From Candidatus Heteroruminococcus faecigallinarum (GTDB taxonomy: Bacteria > Bacillota > Clostridia > Oscillospirales > Ruminococcaceae): 58,806 bases of DNA. Both the position numbers and the translations under genes were made by a program. Under the pieces are notes generated by a model, which was not told the DNA's origin, did not search any database, and saw only the letters and a list, made by a program, of their open reading frames with translations. This document shows, piece by piece, positions 1 through 6,461 of this stretch; positions within the stretch are counted from its first letter, which is position 1; every line of letters begins with the position of its first letter. The stretch spans positions 1 through 58,806 of the forward strand of contig CAJFKV010000008.1 of the NCBI GenBank assembly GCA_904387055.1, in the 5' to 3' direction.

Positions 1-2
1 TC

Positions 3-41
3 TACTACCACCTGTACCACGGAATGTTCGAGCTTTCCTAG
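3..41 (+). CDS. 3' end of an unidentified protein (partial)
   Basis: An open frame enters from the left edge and ends at a TAG at 39-41, giving the last 12 residues (YYHLYHGMFELS). It is followed 20 bases later by a strong intrinsic terminator, which supports it as a real gene end rather than a chance frame. Too little is present to assign a family. Confidence 0.55.
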   Translation, partial: YYHLYHGMFELS

Positions 42-60
42 GGACTGCGGGGTAAAACAA

Positions 61-96
61 GGGGGCGCCTCCTTCGCAGGAGGCGCCCCCCTTTTG
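61..96 (+). terminator. Intrinsic terminator of the left-edge gene
   Basis: An 11-bp GC-only stem (GGGGCGCCTCC with its complement, loop TTCGCA) is followed by a short T-run on the + strand. It fits termination of the gene ending at 41. Confidence 0.8.
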
Positions 97-136
97 CCGC
101 TACTGGGGAAGGTGACCGGAGCCCTCCGCCCCGGTC

Positions 137-174
137 AAAAACGCCCTGCCGGGACACGGTGTCCCGACAGGGCG
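137..174 (-). terminator. Intrinsic terminator of the CarD operon
   Basis: A GC-rich hairpin with arms at about 143-155 and 160-173 is followed on the minus strand by TTTTT (bases 137-141). It sits about 110 bases after the CarD-family stop codon. Confidence 0.8.
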
Positions 175-281
175 CAGGAAGAACAAAGGGAGCGGCGGGA
201 GCCCTCGGGCAAGGGAGGGCCCCGCCGACGTTGCAAAAAGGGAGGGCCTGCAGGGAAAAGCCCCCGAAATGCCGAAAGAAA

Positions 282-824
282 CTACGCCCCGGCCAGGGCG
301 GCGGCAGAGACGGCTTGCCGGCCGGCCAAACGGCTGTGGACCTGCTTCCGCACCTCCTGGGGGGAGGTGTGGAGGACCACCGCCAGTTCCCCATAGACAA
401 GCCGCTCGGCCAGGCGGAGGTACCGTTCATCCACCTGGCCCAGATGCCGCTTTCGGTCTTCGGCCTGGGCCTGCTTGACGGTGCATTCCTTCAGCAGCAT
501 CAGCAGGTCCTCCAGGCTACCGGAGGCAAGCTCCTGGTAATGGGCGGCCAGGAGATGGACCTTGGAGGTGGAGAAGAGATCTGGTTCCAGCCGGTCCAGG
601 GCATCCAGGCAGGCCGCGGCCTCTTCGCCGGTCATGATGGGGCGCAGGTGAGCCGGCCCGTCCACCGGGACATAGATGGTTTCGCTGCCCGTTTGGAACA
701 CGGGGGACAGGGTATAATACAGCTGGCGGGGCTGGCCGCTGCGGGGAAAAAAGCGGGAGCCAATCTCCTCCACCCGGCAGACGCCCTGCCGCTGGTACAC
801 AACATAGGATCCTACGGGGAACAT
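282..824 (-). CDS. CarD-family transcriptional regulator
   Basis: 180 residues. The N-terminus (MFPVGSYVVYQRQGVCRV) has the Tudor-like RNA-polymerase-interaction fold signature of the CarD/CdnL/TRCF family: a hydrophobic start, the VVY-x-GVC element and a following E-I strand. The rest is a charged helical domain that in the family contacts DNA near the -10 element. CarD proteins bind the RNAP beta subunit and change open-complex stability, usually at rRNA and stress promoters. The ATG at 822-824 was chosen because an AGAAAGGAG ribosome site lies about 9 bases upstream; a longer frame extends to 1115 but only overlaps the preceding gene. It is the last gene of a three-gene minus-strand operon and overlaps its upstream neighbour by 13 bases, so the two are probably translationally coupled. 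Confidence 0.88.
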   Translation of the reverse strand: MFPVGSYVVYQRQGVCRVEEIGSRFFPRSGQPRQLYYTLSPVFQTGSETIYVPVDGPAHLRPIMTGEEAAACLDALDRLEPDLFSTSKVHLLAAHYQELASGSLEDLLMLLKECTVKQAQAEDRKRHLGQVDERYLRLAERLVYGELAVVLHTSPQEVRKQVHSRLAGRQAVSAAALAGA

Positions 825-1105
825 CCATCTTCTCCTTTCTTCTGGACGCCGGTGCCCAGCCATATTCTTTTGCCGCAGTAATACTTGGCGGCGATCCGCT
901 GCTGAAGGGCCTCGTCCAGGGAGGCCAGGCGGGCTTCGGCCCGGCGGCGGGAGGCGTCCTGCTCTTCTCGGCTCTGGCAGAAGGTGCAGCCCGCCCCCTT
1001 GCAGCCGGACAAGGCCAGGCGGGAACAGCCCAGCCGCTCGGTGAGGTAGATGCAGTCGGGCAGTTCCTGCCAGGAAGTGTCCGCCGGCAGGCGGCGGTGA
1101 GACAT
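812..1105 (-). CDS. Small Cys-containing conserved-type protein upstream of CarD
   Basis: 97 residues, family not recognised. The ATG at 1103-1105 has AAAGGAG 8 bases upstream. The middle has a cluster of cysteines (LGCSRLALSGCKGAGCTFC), spaced like a metal or Fe-S ligand set, followed by an acidic/basic helical segment and another Cys near the end. No signal peptide or membrane segment is seen. The stop codon lies inside the start of the CarD gene, so they are likely co-translated. Function unknown; the Cys cluster suggests a small zinc-binding or redox protein. Confidence 0.75.
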   Translation of the reverse strand: MSHRRLPADTSWQELPDCIYLTERLGCSRLALSGCKGAGCTFCQSREEQDASRRRAEARLASLDEALQQRIAAKYYCGKRIWLGTGVQKKGEDGCSP

Positions 1106-1143
1106 GGCGATCCACTCCTTTCCACGGGGGACAACCGGCGGGG

Positions 1144-1386
1144 TCACTCCTCCAGATAAGGGCCGACGGGCTGGTTGTTGTACTGCTTTTTGATCTTGAT
1201 GACCAGGGAGCCGTCCGGCTGGGCCGCTTCCTCCAGGATCCGGTAGGGAATCCGGCGGCGGTCCATCAGGTCCCGGTAGTGGTCGTATTCCTGCCGGACA
1301 GCGGCGGCGACAACATCGGGGGGCATGGGCTCCCGCACCTGAAAATGGACGGTCTGCTCCAGGCAGGCGGCTTGAATGCGTTTCAC
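1144..1386 (-). CDS. Hypothetical 80-residue protein, first gene of the CarD operon
   Basis: 80 residues, soluble, mixed charge, ending in the acidic EE after VGPYL. It starts MKRIQAACLEQTVHFQV with AAGGAGG just upstream. No known domain recognised. It lies 38 bases before the Cys-rich small protein and is preceded by a good sigma-A promoter, so it leads the operon hypothetical / Cys-rich / CarD-family. Confidence 0.72.
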   Translation of the reverse strand: MKRIQAACLEQTVHFQVREPMPPDVVAAAVRQEYDHYRDLMDRRRIPYRILEEAAQPDGSLVIKIKKQYNNQPVGPYLEE

Positions 1387-1507
1387 AACAAATCCTCCTT
1401 GTCACGGCCTTATGGGGAGGCCGGGTCCTGTCCGCGGCAGGTTTCGGGACGGTTCCCGAGGACGGCGGACCGGCCAAGCGCGGTCCAGGGCGCCAGGCCT
1501 TTTCTTT

Positions 1508-1537
1508 AGTATACCACAGTTGTGAAACATTTCTCAA
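1508..1537 (-). promoter_or_regulatory. Sigma-A promoter of the CarD operon
   Basis: Minus strand: TTGAGA, 18-base spacer, TATACT. The start would be about 115 bases before the first gene. Between 1387 and 1507 no gene is seen. Confidence 0.6.
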
Positions 1538-1647
1538 AGGCGATTATCCACAAAAATATACCCACTGTTAAACGATGAAACCGCCCAAATCCGCCGGGAG
1601 GGGACAGGGTTTTCCGGAAAAGAAACCGGATAGGGAGAGAGTTTTCC

Positions 1648-1676
1648 TTGTATCCCGTTCCATAGAGGGGTATAAT
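1648..1676 (+). promoter_or_regulatory. Sigma-A promoter of the desulfoferrodoxin gene
   Basis: TTGTAT, 17-base spacer, perfect TATAAT. The transcript would start near 1683, about 59 bases before the ATG. The stretch 1538-1647 otherwise holds one perfect DnaA-box sequence (1544-1552) and no gene. Confidence 0.8.
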
Positions 1677-1741
1677 ACAAGAAAGGGGCATGCCCCGGGA
1701 CAGCCAGCAAGAAGGACCGAGAACACAAGGAGGCAGAAACC

Positions 1742-2110
1742 ATGAAATTCTATATCTGTAACCATTGCGGCAACATCATTGCCTATGTGCGGGACAAGGG
1801 GGTCCCGGTGGTCTGCTGCGGAGAAAAGATGCAGGAACTGGTCCCCGGCACCACCGACGGCGCGGTGGAGAAGCATCTGCCGGTCATCACCCGGGAGGGG
1901 GAGAAGGTGACGGTGGCAGTAGGGTCGGTGGCCCATCCCATGGTGGAGGAGCACTGGATCCAGTGGATCGCCCTGGAGACCACGGGGGGCAACCAGCGCA
2001 AGGAGCTCCATCCCGGCGACGAGCCCAAGGCGGTGTTCCTGGTTCCGGAGGAGGACGAGATCGTTGCCGCCTATGAGTACTGCAACCTCCACGGCCTGTG
2101 GAAGAAATAA
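1742..2110 (+). CDS. dfx: Desulfoferrodoxin (class I superoxide reductase)
   Basis: 122 residues. It reduces superoxide to hydrogen peroxide without making oxygen, the usual anaerobe defence. Two iron sites are visible: the N-terminal desulforedoxin-like centre with C6, C9 and the C25-C26 pair, and the catalytic centre with H45, H65, H71, C114 and H117 (motifs EKHLP, SVAHPMVEEHW, YCNLHGLW). Having both centres makes it class I rather than a neelaredoxin. Electrons normally come from rubredoxin, which is not in this window. AGGAGGCAG ribosome site 8-10 bases before the ATG; single-gene transcription unit with its own promoter and terminator. Confidence 0.96.
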   Translation: MKFYICNHCGNIIAYVRDKGVPVVCCGEKMQELVPGTTDGAVEKHLPVITREGEKVTVAVGSVAHPMVEEHWIQWIALETTGGNQRKELHPGDEPKAVFLVPEEDEIVAAYEYCNLHGLWKK

Positions 2111-2130
2111 TCGGCAGCCCATGCCGAGAA

Positions 2131-2170
2131 AAAGGGGGGCGGCTTCCCCGGGAAGCCGCCCCCCTTTTTT
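2131..2170 (+). terminator. Intrinsic terminator after dfx
   Basis: Perfect 14-bp stem (GGGGGGCGGCTTCC and complement) followed by TTTTTT. A-rich bases on the other side make it able to work in both directions, so it may also serve the convergent ECF gene. Confidence 0.92.
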
Positions 2171-2221
2171 GCAAAAAAAACCGGGAACGGCGGGCGCCGT
2201 TCCCGGGATGACCTTCTGCCG

Positions 2222-2797
2222 CTAGGCCGGATGGGAGAACCGGGCGTAAAGACCGGCCCGCTCCAGGGCGTTGCGGAAGATGGGAGCCAGGATCATGGCC
2301 ACCACCACCGCAAAGACCGCGTTAATGCCGGAGGTGACAAACTTAATGGCACAGCTGGCCACCGCCGCCTGGAAGCTGCTCCCCGCCAGAAGAAGGGCCA
2401 GCATGCTCTTGCCCAGATGGAGGATCAGGTAGAGGACCGACCCGGAGATGGCTCCCGCCAGGTTCCACCGGCGGTCCTTGCCTTCCCGGCCGCCCAGATG
2501 GGAGACAAAGCCGCAGCAGGCCCCCATGAGGAAGAAGAGGAGGGTAGTGGGGGCGCTGGAGACAAAGGCCGGGTCGCTGAGGTCGTAGAGCATCGACCCG
2601 ATGCCGGCCGCCAGGCCGCCCCGCCATCCCCCGAAGAGGAGGCCCGCCAAGAGGCAGAGGGCGTTGCCGGTTTTCAGCTGGGTGGGGCCGGCCGGGGTGG
2701 GGATGGGGCCGATCTTCAAAAAGGCGGTGGATACAAAGATGATGGCGGCCATCAGCCCCACCAGGACCAGGTCGTAGACGGTGATTTTTTTGGACAT
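2222..2797 (-). CDS. ECF transporter S component, probably vitamin B6-type
   Basis: 191 residues, with about six hydrophobic segments (VLVGLMAAIIFVSTAF, ALCLLAGLLFGGW, TTLLFFLMGACCGF and others). The A-rich helix-1 signature and GGWRGGLAAGIGSMLYDL loop are typical of substrate-binding S components, which work with a shared EcfA1-EcfA2-EcfT energising module encoded elsewhere. It follows the pyridoxal kinase gene by 66 bases on the same strand, so the substrate is inferred to be pyridoxine/pyridoxal or a related pyrimidine/thiazole precursor. Start at MSKKITVY (2797); the upstream extension lacks a ribosome site. Confidence 0.87.
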   Translation of the reverse strand: MSKKITVYDLVLVGLMAAIIFVSTAFLKIGPIPTPAGPTQLKTGNALCLLAGLLFGGWRGGLAAGIGSMLYDLSDPAFVSSAPTTLLFFLMGACCGFVSHLGGREGKDRRWNLAGAISGSVLYLILHLGKSMLALLLAGSSFQAAVASCAIKFVTSGINAVFAVVVAMILAPIFRNALERAGLYARFSHPA

Positions 2798-2863
2798 ACG
2801 CTCATTCCCTTTCTTGCAAAGTACGGTTCCAAACGGCAAGAAGGGGGTGGGCCGTCCTGCCGG

Positions 2864-3727
2864 CTACAGAGGTTGATACTGCTGGGGAAGCTCCCGATGG
2901 GTGAGCCATTCCAGCGTCCGCTCCAGCATGACGCCGTAGCGGGGGTCGGGGGAGTAGCTGAAGGTGGTCTTGATGGTGAGCTCCACATACCGGGTGGCCC
3001 GGTCCATGGCCATGGGCAGGCTGTCCCCCATGAGAAGGGAACCGGTGAGGACGCTGGCAAAGATGTCCCCGGTGCCCGGGTAGGAAACCGGGACATACTC
3101 CCCCACCGCCTTCCAATAGGCGTTCCGCTCCCGGTCGTATCCGATGTTGGCATACTCCCCCGCAGCCAGGGTGACCCCGGTCACCACCACATTGGCGGGG
3201 CCCTTCTCGCTCAGGCGGGCCAGCATGCTCTTGGCCTGGGAGGAGGTGAGGGGAGCGTGGGAATATTCCTGCCCCAGCAGCATGGAGGCCTCGGTGAGGT
3301 TGGGGGTGATGATGTCCGCCTGGGCCACCAGCTCCCCCATCCGGGAGCGCATCTCCCGGGTGTAGGTGCGGTAGGGCTTGCCGTGGTCCCCCATCACCGG
3401 GTCCACCACCGCCAGACCGTGGGGGTAGGCGGCGAAGAACTCCATGCAGTGGTCGATCTGGTTCACCGAGCTGAGAAAGCCGCTGTACACACAGTCAAAG
3501 TCCAGCTCCAGCTGCTGGTAGTGGTGAAGGCAGGGGATGGTGTAGTCGGTCAGATCCCGCATCACCACCTCCCCCAGGCCGCCGGTGTGGGTGGAGAGGA
3601 TGGCGGTGGGCACCGGGCAGACCTGCACCCCCATGGCGGAGAGCACCGGCAGGATCACCGTGAGGGAACACCGGCCAAAGCCGGACAGGTCGTGGATGGC
3701 CGCCACACGCATGGGCCGCTGGTTCAT
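2864..3727 (-). CDS. Pyridoxal/pyridoxamine kinase (PfkB-like ribokinase superfamily)
   Basis: 287 residues. The start MNQRPMRVAAIHDLSGFGRCSL is the B6 kinase signature, in which an AIHDLSGFGRCSLT-type segment replaces the plain substrate loop. DPVMGDHG and the C-terminal PGTGDIFAS anion-hole/catalytic Asp motif are both present. It phosphorylates pyridoxal, pyridoxine or pyridoxamine with ATP to make PLP precursors. ATG at 3727 is preceded by GGAAGGAA; a longer TTG-started frame from 3751 has no site. Together with the downstream ECF S component it makes a B6 salvage operon from one near-consensus promoter. Confidence 0.92.
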   Translation of the reverse strand: MNQRPMRVAAIHDLSGFGRCSLTVILPVLSAMGVQVCPVPTAILSTHTGGLGEVVMRDLTDYTIPCLHHYQQLELDFDCVYSGFLSSVNQIDHCMEFFAAYPHGLAVVDPVMGDHGKPYRTYTREMRSRMGELVAQADIITPNLTEASMLLGQEYSHAPLTSSQAKSMLARLSEKGPANVVVTGVTLAAGEYANIGYDRERNAYWKAVGEYVPVSYPGTGDIFASVLTGSLLMGDSLPMAMDRATRYVELTIKTTFSYSPDPRYGVMLERTLEWLTHRELPQQYQPL

Positions 3728-3817
3728 AGGACAATTCCTTCCCTTCGTCAAATAGGATACGCCCTCACTCTTTCCGGCGCAACCGGGAAGGGAGGGTCCG
3801 TTTTTTTCACAAATTTA

Positions 3818-3846
3818 AGCATACCGCCCAGAGAGACCCCTGTCAA
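3818..3846 (-). promoter_or_regulatory. Promoter of the B6 salvage operon
   Basis: Minus strand: perfect TTGACA, 17-base spacer, TATGCT. Transcription would start about 80 bases before the kinase ATG. The stretch 3847-4064 has no further gene signal. Confidence 0.85.
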
Positions 3847-4080
3847 GACAGAGGATTCCCGTCAGGATGCACTATCTTTTCCGGCGGGAGGGGAGCGACT
3901 TTTGGTGAAGGTGGGAAAAATGACCAATTTGGGAGGGGATGTGACCGTTTCATCTTGTGCTATTCGTAGAAAGATATCCTGGCAAATTGTTGCGGGGCTA
4001 CGGATTTGACGGCGGGATACACTAAAGGTGCGGCGGCTGTACCGTGCAGAGATTGGCCGCCCCAGAAGGAGTGAATTGGG

Positions 4081-4257
4081 ATGAACAAGCGTGTGGCGCC
4101 GGCCGTAACCGGCCTTGCCGTCACCATGGCGGTGGGCACCGCGGCCTACCTGGTGGCAAGCAAAACCATGCACCGCAACAGTTTTAAGCGGTCCGCCGGA
4201 AAGGCCCTGCGGGCGGTGGAGGGCATGGTGGACAACGTGGCTTCCATGATGAAGTAG
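4081..4257 (+). CDS. 58-residue membrane-associated protein
   Basis: Begins MNKRVAPAVTGLAVTMAVGT with AGAAGGAG 10 bases upstream. One hydrophobic N-terminal helix (about residues 7-25) is followed by a basic amphipathic tail (HRNSFKRSAGKALRAVEGM), like small proteins that sit on the inner membrane face. Not recognised as a named family. It is the first of three very short genes that end in spoVM, so a role in sporulation is possible but only inferred from position. Confidence 0.7.
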   Translation: MNKRVAPAVTGLAVTMAVGTAAYLVASKTMHRNSFKRSAGKALRAVEGMVDNVASMMK

Positions 4258-4268
4258 CGGGGGAGGAG

Positions 4269-4311
4269 CGGCCGCCCTTTTTGCGGAAGGGGCGGCCGAT
4301 CTTCCGCAAAA
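4269..4311 (+). promoter_or_regulatory. Two mutually exclusive hairpins before the spoVM gene pair
   Basis: Hairpin A pairs CGGCCGCCC (4269-4277) with GGGCGGCCG (4290-4298). Hairpin B pairs TTTTGCGGAAG (4279-4289) with CTTCCGCAAAA (4301-4311), a perfect 11-bp stem. The right arm of A is the loop of B, so only one can form. This is the arrangement of a riboswitch- or attenuator-like switch, although no clear T-run terminator follows. Confidence 0.4.
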
Positions 4312-4417
4312 GGCCCCCCTTTCCCCGGCGGAACCCGCCCCACTGTCACCAAAGGGGCGGAAGCGGCGTAGGATGAACCAAACGGCCGCTTCTGCGGAGG
4401 AAGGGGGCTTTTGGTCC

Positions 4418-4582
4418 ATGCGGAAAAAGATGTGCGGTTTTGGAGCGGGGGTGTGCTGCTGCTGCGGCGTCGCCTTTGCCATCGGCATCCTGCTGACGGT
4501 GTTTTTTCCCCTGAAGCTGCTGTTGTTCTTGTCCTCGGTAATCATTGTCCTATTGGGGCTGATTGCCATCACCAAATTGTAA
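4418..4582 (+). CDS. 54-residue Cys-rich membrane protein upstream of spoVM
   Basis: Starts MRKKMCGFGAGVCCCCGVAF. Two hydrophobic segments fill the rest of the protein, and there are five cysteines in the first 16 residues (C6 and C13-C16). The start at 4418 was chosen because GGAGGAAGGGGG lies just upstream; an in-frame ATG at 4373 has a poorer site. It ends 17 bases before spoVM, so the two are probably co-transcribed. No named family recognised; the Cys run could be palmitoylation-like only in eukaryotes, so here it may be metal- or thiol-linked. Confidence 0.7.
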   Translation: MRKKMCGFGAGVCCCCGVAFAIGILLTVFFPLKLLLFLSSVIIVLLGLIAITKL

Positions 4583-4599
4583 AGACGGGGGTGCAGGCG

Positions 4600-4689
4600 A
4601 TGAAAATTGTAGTGGTAAAAAGCCCGAAGCTGCTGTCGGGGCTGCTGCGGATCCTCTTCAAAATCAAGAAGGAAAATCCGGTTACATAG
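4600..4689 (+). CDS. spoVM: Stage V sporulation protein SpoVM (29 residues)
   Basis: The 29-residue product begins MKIVVVKSPKLLSGLLRI and ends in a lysine-rich tail. It matches SpoVM in length (26 residues in Bacillus subtilis), the MK-hydrophobic-xK-x-PK start, the helix-breaking proline and the amphipathic basic helix. SpoVM recognises the convex forespore membrane and anchors SpoIVA, the base of the spore coat. A GGGGGTG ribosome site precedes the ATG. It is too short for ordinary ORF cut-offs and is easily missed. It is the best direct evidence here that the organism makes endospores. Confidence 0.88.
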   Translation: MKIVVVKSPKLLSGLLRILFKIKKENPVT

Positions 4690-4696
4690 AGACCGC

Positions 4697-4737
4697 ACAA
4701 AAAAATCCCCCGGAAGGGAGGAAGCCTTCCGGGGGAT
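4697..4737 (-). terminator. Intrinsic terminator for minus-strand transcription downstream of the T-box
   Basis: A perfect 13-bp stem (ATCCCCCGGAAGG with its complement) is followed by TTTTTTT on the minus strand only; the + side has no T-run. It therefore ends the transcript that starts at the T-box promoter, not spoVM. Confidence 0.85.
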
Positions 4738-4741
4738 GGGG

Positions 4742-4845
4742 GTCGAGCGCGCCTCCAAGGAGGCTTTGGCTGAAACCGACTTGGAGAGGGCTCGACAGGG
4801 CCCAGCGCAGAAAATCCCAGGCACGGCAGGGGAACGGCTGTGAGG
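4742..4845 (-). other. Non-coding stretch read from the T-box, with its own hairpin
   Basis: Between the T-box terminator and the final terminator there is no ATG on the minus strand and no GTG or TTG with a ribosome site. It does contain a composite hairpin: GTCGAG (4791-4796 complement) pairs with CTCGAC (4742-4747), enclosing a second stem CTCTCCAAG / CTTGGAGG. It may be a remnant leader of a lost gene or a small RNA; both are inference. Confidence 0.45.
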
Positions 4846-5190
4846 AAACAGCAAAAAACGCCTCCGCCTCCCGATCCCAGTTGGATGGATCGAGAGACGG
4901 AGGCGTTCAACGTCTCCGCGGTACCACTCTCGTTGCCGCCAAAAGAAGGCGACCTCTTGGGGGACTGTCGGGCTCTGCCTGCTTGGCTTAACAGACAATG
5001 CCGAACGCCCTTCCCTGTAACGGGGGAAACCCGGCCAGATCTACTAGGTGAGGAAACCGTTGGGCTGGCAGCTCGCAGGGCAGTGAACCGGGCGTTTTCT
5101 GCCGCCTTCCAGCAACTGGCGGCTCTCTGGAAGAAAAGAGGCCTGGTCTTGATCCTGGTCATCGCTATTGAGAGATTTCTGCTGTCCTTA
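4845..5190 (-). promoter_or_regulatory. T-box leader (tRNA-sensing riboswitch), orphan
   Basis: The minus strand at 4916-4931 reads GAGAGTGGTACCGCGG, the T-box/antiterminator core that pairs with an uncharged tRNA acceptor end. Upstream lies a stem I with the apical AGAGAG...GCTGGAAG elements at about 5095-5130, and downstream the competing terminator. In stem I a TTC follows the upper helix and precedes ACT, as specifier codons often do, so a phenylalanine specifier is possible but weakly supported. T-boxes normally precede aminoacyl-tRNA synthetase or amino-acid genes on the same strand; here none follows before the terminator at 4697. Confidence 0.85.
4853..4908 (-). terminator. T-box terminator hairpin
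   Basis: Minus strand: AACGCCTCCG...GATCC pairs with GGATCG...CGGAGGCGTT, then TTTTTT. Its 5' arm begins just after the T-box core, so forming the antiterminator would disrupt it. Confidence 0.85.
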
Positions 5191-5219
5191 ATGATACACG
5201 ACGAGGGGACAACTGTCAA
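5191..5219 (-). promoter_or_regulatory. Promoter of the T-box transcript
   Basis: Minus strand: perfect TTGACA, 17-base spacer, TATCAT. Its position just before stem I supports the T-box as a live transcription unit. The flanking stretch 5220-5328 has no gene signal. Confidence 0.85.
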
Positions 5220-5328
5220 GGGACCCGCCAAAAAAATTGCCTTCCAATAGGTGAATCTGCTGGATTTTTCAAAAAAGCTGGCGAAACAGACAGCCTCAAG
5301 AATTTCCGGTTTCCCAAAAGAAAAGCAG

Positions 5329-5571
5329 CTATCCCAAAAGCCCGGCCAGGTTTGCCGCCACAATCACCACAGCCAGGACAGCCAGCAGCAGGTAGTAGAT
5401 CACCATGGGGCGGGGAGGACGCTGGCAGAGGGCGGCGGCCAGGTAGGCCAGCCACAGCCCGCAGGCGGCGATGGCCAGCAGGCTGCTGCCCAGAATCGCG
5501 GTGAGGAAGAAAAGCAGGTTGACCAGCCGCATCCCCCGGGGGGATGTAAAGAAGGACTTGAGGGAGTTCAT
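5329..5571 (-). CDS. 80-residue membrane protein downstream of a lipoprotein gene
   Basis: Begins MNSLKSFFTSPRGMRLVNLL with AAAGGAG 6-7 bases upstream. Three hydrophobic segments (around residues 16-33, 35-48 and 57-78) separated by a short RPPRP turn. No family recognised. It lies 25 bases after the lipoprotein gene and is probably in the same operon. Confidence 0.72.
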   Translation of the reverse strand: MNSLKSFFTSPRGMRLVNLLFFLTAILGSSLLAIAACGLWLAYLAAALCQRPPRPMVIYYLLLAVLAVVIVAANLAGLLG

Positions 5572-5596
5572 CGCGGGCTCCTTTCTGCGGATCGGG

Positions 5597-6424
5597 TCAG
5601 GACAAGGCGGGGACCAGCCCGTCCAGGTAGCCGTAGGCGGCCGGATCGGCCAGATACCACCCGCCGGAGGCACCGTCCACCACCCCTTGGACATAGTTGC
5701 CCTCCTCCGTGCCGGAGTCCAGGAAGAGATAGTGAAGCTCCTCCCCGTTCTGGTAGAGGGTGAGGGAGAGGACGCTGGCGCCGTCCGGGGCGGTGACCTC
5801 CTCCTCCAGGGGGACAAGCCCCTCCACATAGGCCTGTACCTGCTGCACCGCCTGGGAATCGCCGGTGGCCTGGGCCACCTTCTCGTCGTCGTCCGACCGG
5901 CTCACCCACAGGTAGGGCTCCGCCGGGAGCGGCTCCATGGCCGCAGCCTCCAGGGGCGGTACCAGGCTGTTCAGCAGGGCCAGGAACTCCTGGTTCCCCT
6001 CCAGCCAGGTGGATTCCGACCAGTAGGAATCACAGAGGATGGGGAAGGTTTCCCCCTCCGGGTCGGCAGGAAGGAGGTACAGGTTCAGCTCGCCGCCCGG
6101 CCGGGAGAGAAGAAGGGCGAAGGTGTTGCCGGCAATCTCCCCCTCTTCCCCGGCGGGAAGGGCATCCAGCTGGTCGAGGACCTGCTGCTGCTCTTCCCCC
6201 ATGATGGTCCGGTCCCGAGAGCCGGAGGGCCCTTCCCGGGCCAGCAGCATGAGGGTATATCCCTCCTCCTCGGCGGACGAGGCGGAGGATTCCCCTGCCG
6301 AAGAGGACGCCCCCGAGGAGGGGGAGACCGCTTCCGGGGTGGACGCCCCCTGGGAAGAAGGGGCGGAACAAGCGGTGAAGGACAAGGCCAGGGCGGCCAG
6401 GGACAGGGCTAACAGTTGTTTCAC
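5597..6424 (-). CDS. Secreted lipoprotein, paralogue of the next gene
   Basis: 275 residues. Signal peptide with lipobox LSFTAC (Cys about residue 19), then a Ser/Ala/Glu-rich linker typical of surface lipoproteins, then a folded domain. It shares blocks with its upstream neighbour: REGPSGSR, LPAGEE, LLLSxPGG, GDSQAV followed by YVEGLVP, and EGNYVQ. The pair is a tandem duplication that has since diverged. The function is unknown; no catalytic motif was recognised. Expected on the outer face of the membrane. Confidence 0.82.
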   Translation of the reverse strand: MKQLLALSLAALALSFTACSAPSSQGASTPEAVSPSSGASSSAGESSASSAEEEGYTLMLLAREGPSGSRDRTIMGEEQQQVLDQLDALPAGEEGEIAGNTFALLLSRPGGELNLYLLPADPEGETFPILCDSYWSESTWLEGNQEFLALLNSLVPPLEAAAMEPLPAEPYLWVSRSDDDEKVAQATGDSQAVQQVQAYVEGLVPLEEEVTAPDGASVLSLTLYQNGEELHYLFLDSGTEEGNYVQGVVDGASGGWYLADPAAYGYLDGLVPALS

Positions 6425-6461
6425 GATAGAGGGACCTCCTTTAACTAGTCCGGTGGAATGG

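Noticed and set aside
142-172. Inverted repeat as an insertion-sequence end
   Set aside because: Explained by an intrinsic terminator with T-run; no transposase and no target duplication.
1544-1552. Perfect DnaA box TTATCCACA, and a near match around 23787
   Set aside because: Single isolated boxes, no cluster, no AT-rich unwinding element and no dnaA/dnaN nearby, so not an origin.
2231-4009. 592-residue open frame on the + strand
   Set aside because: Antisense to the ECF S component and pyridoxal kinase, His/Gly/Val-rich shadow translation typical of GC-rich genes, no ribosome site.
4705-4737. Terminator of spoVM on the + strand
   Set aside because: The T-run is only on the minus-strand side of the stem.
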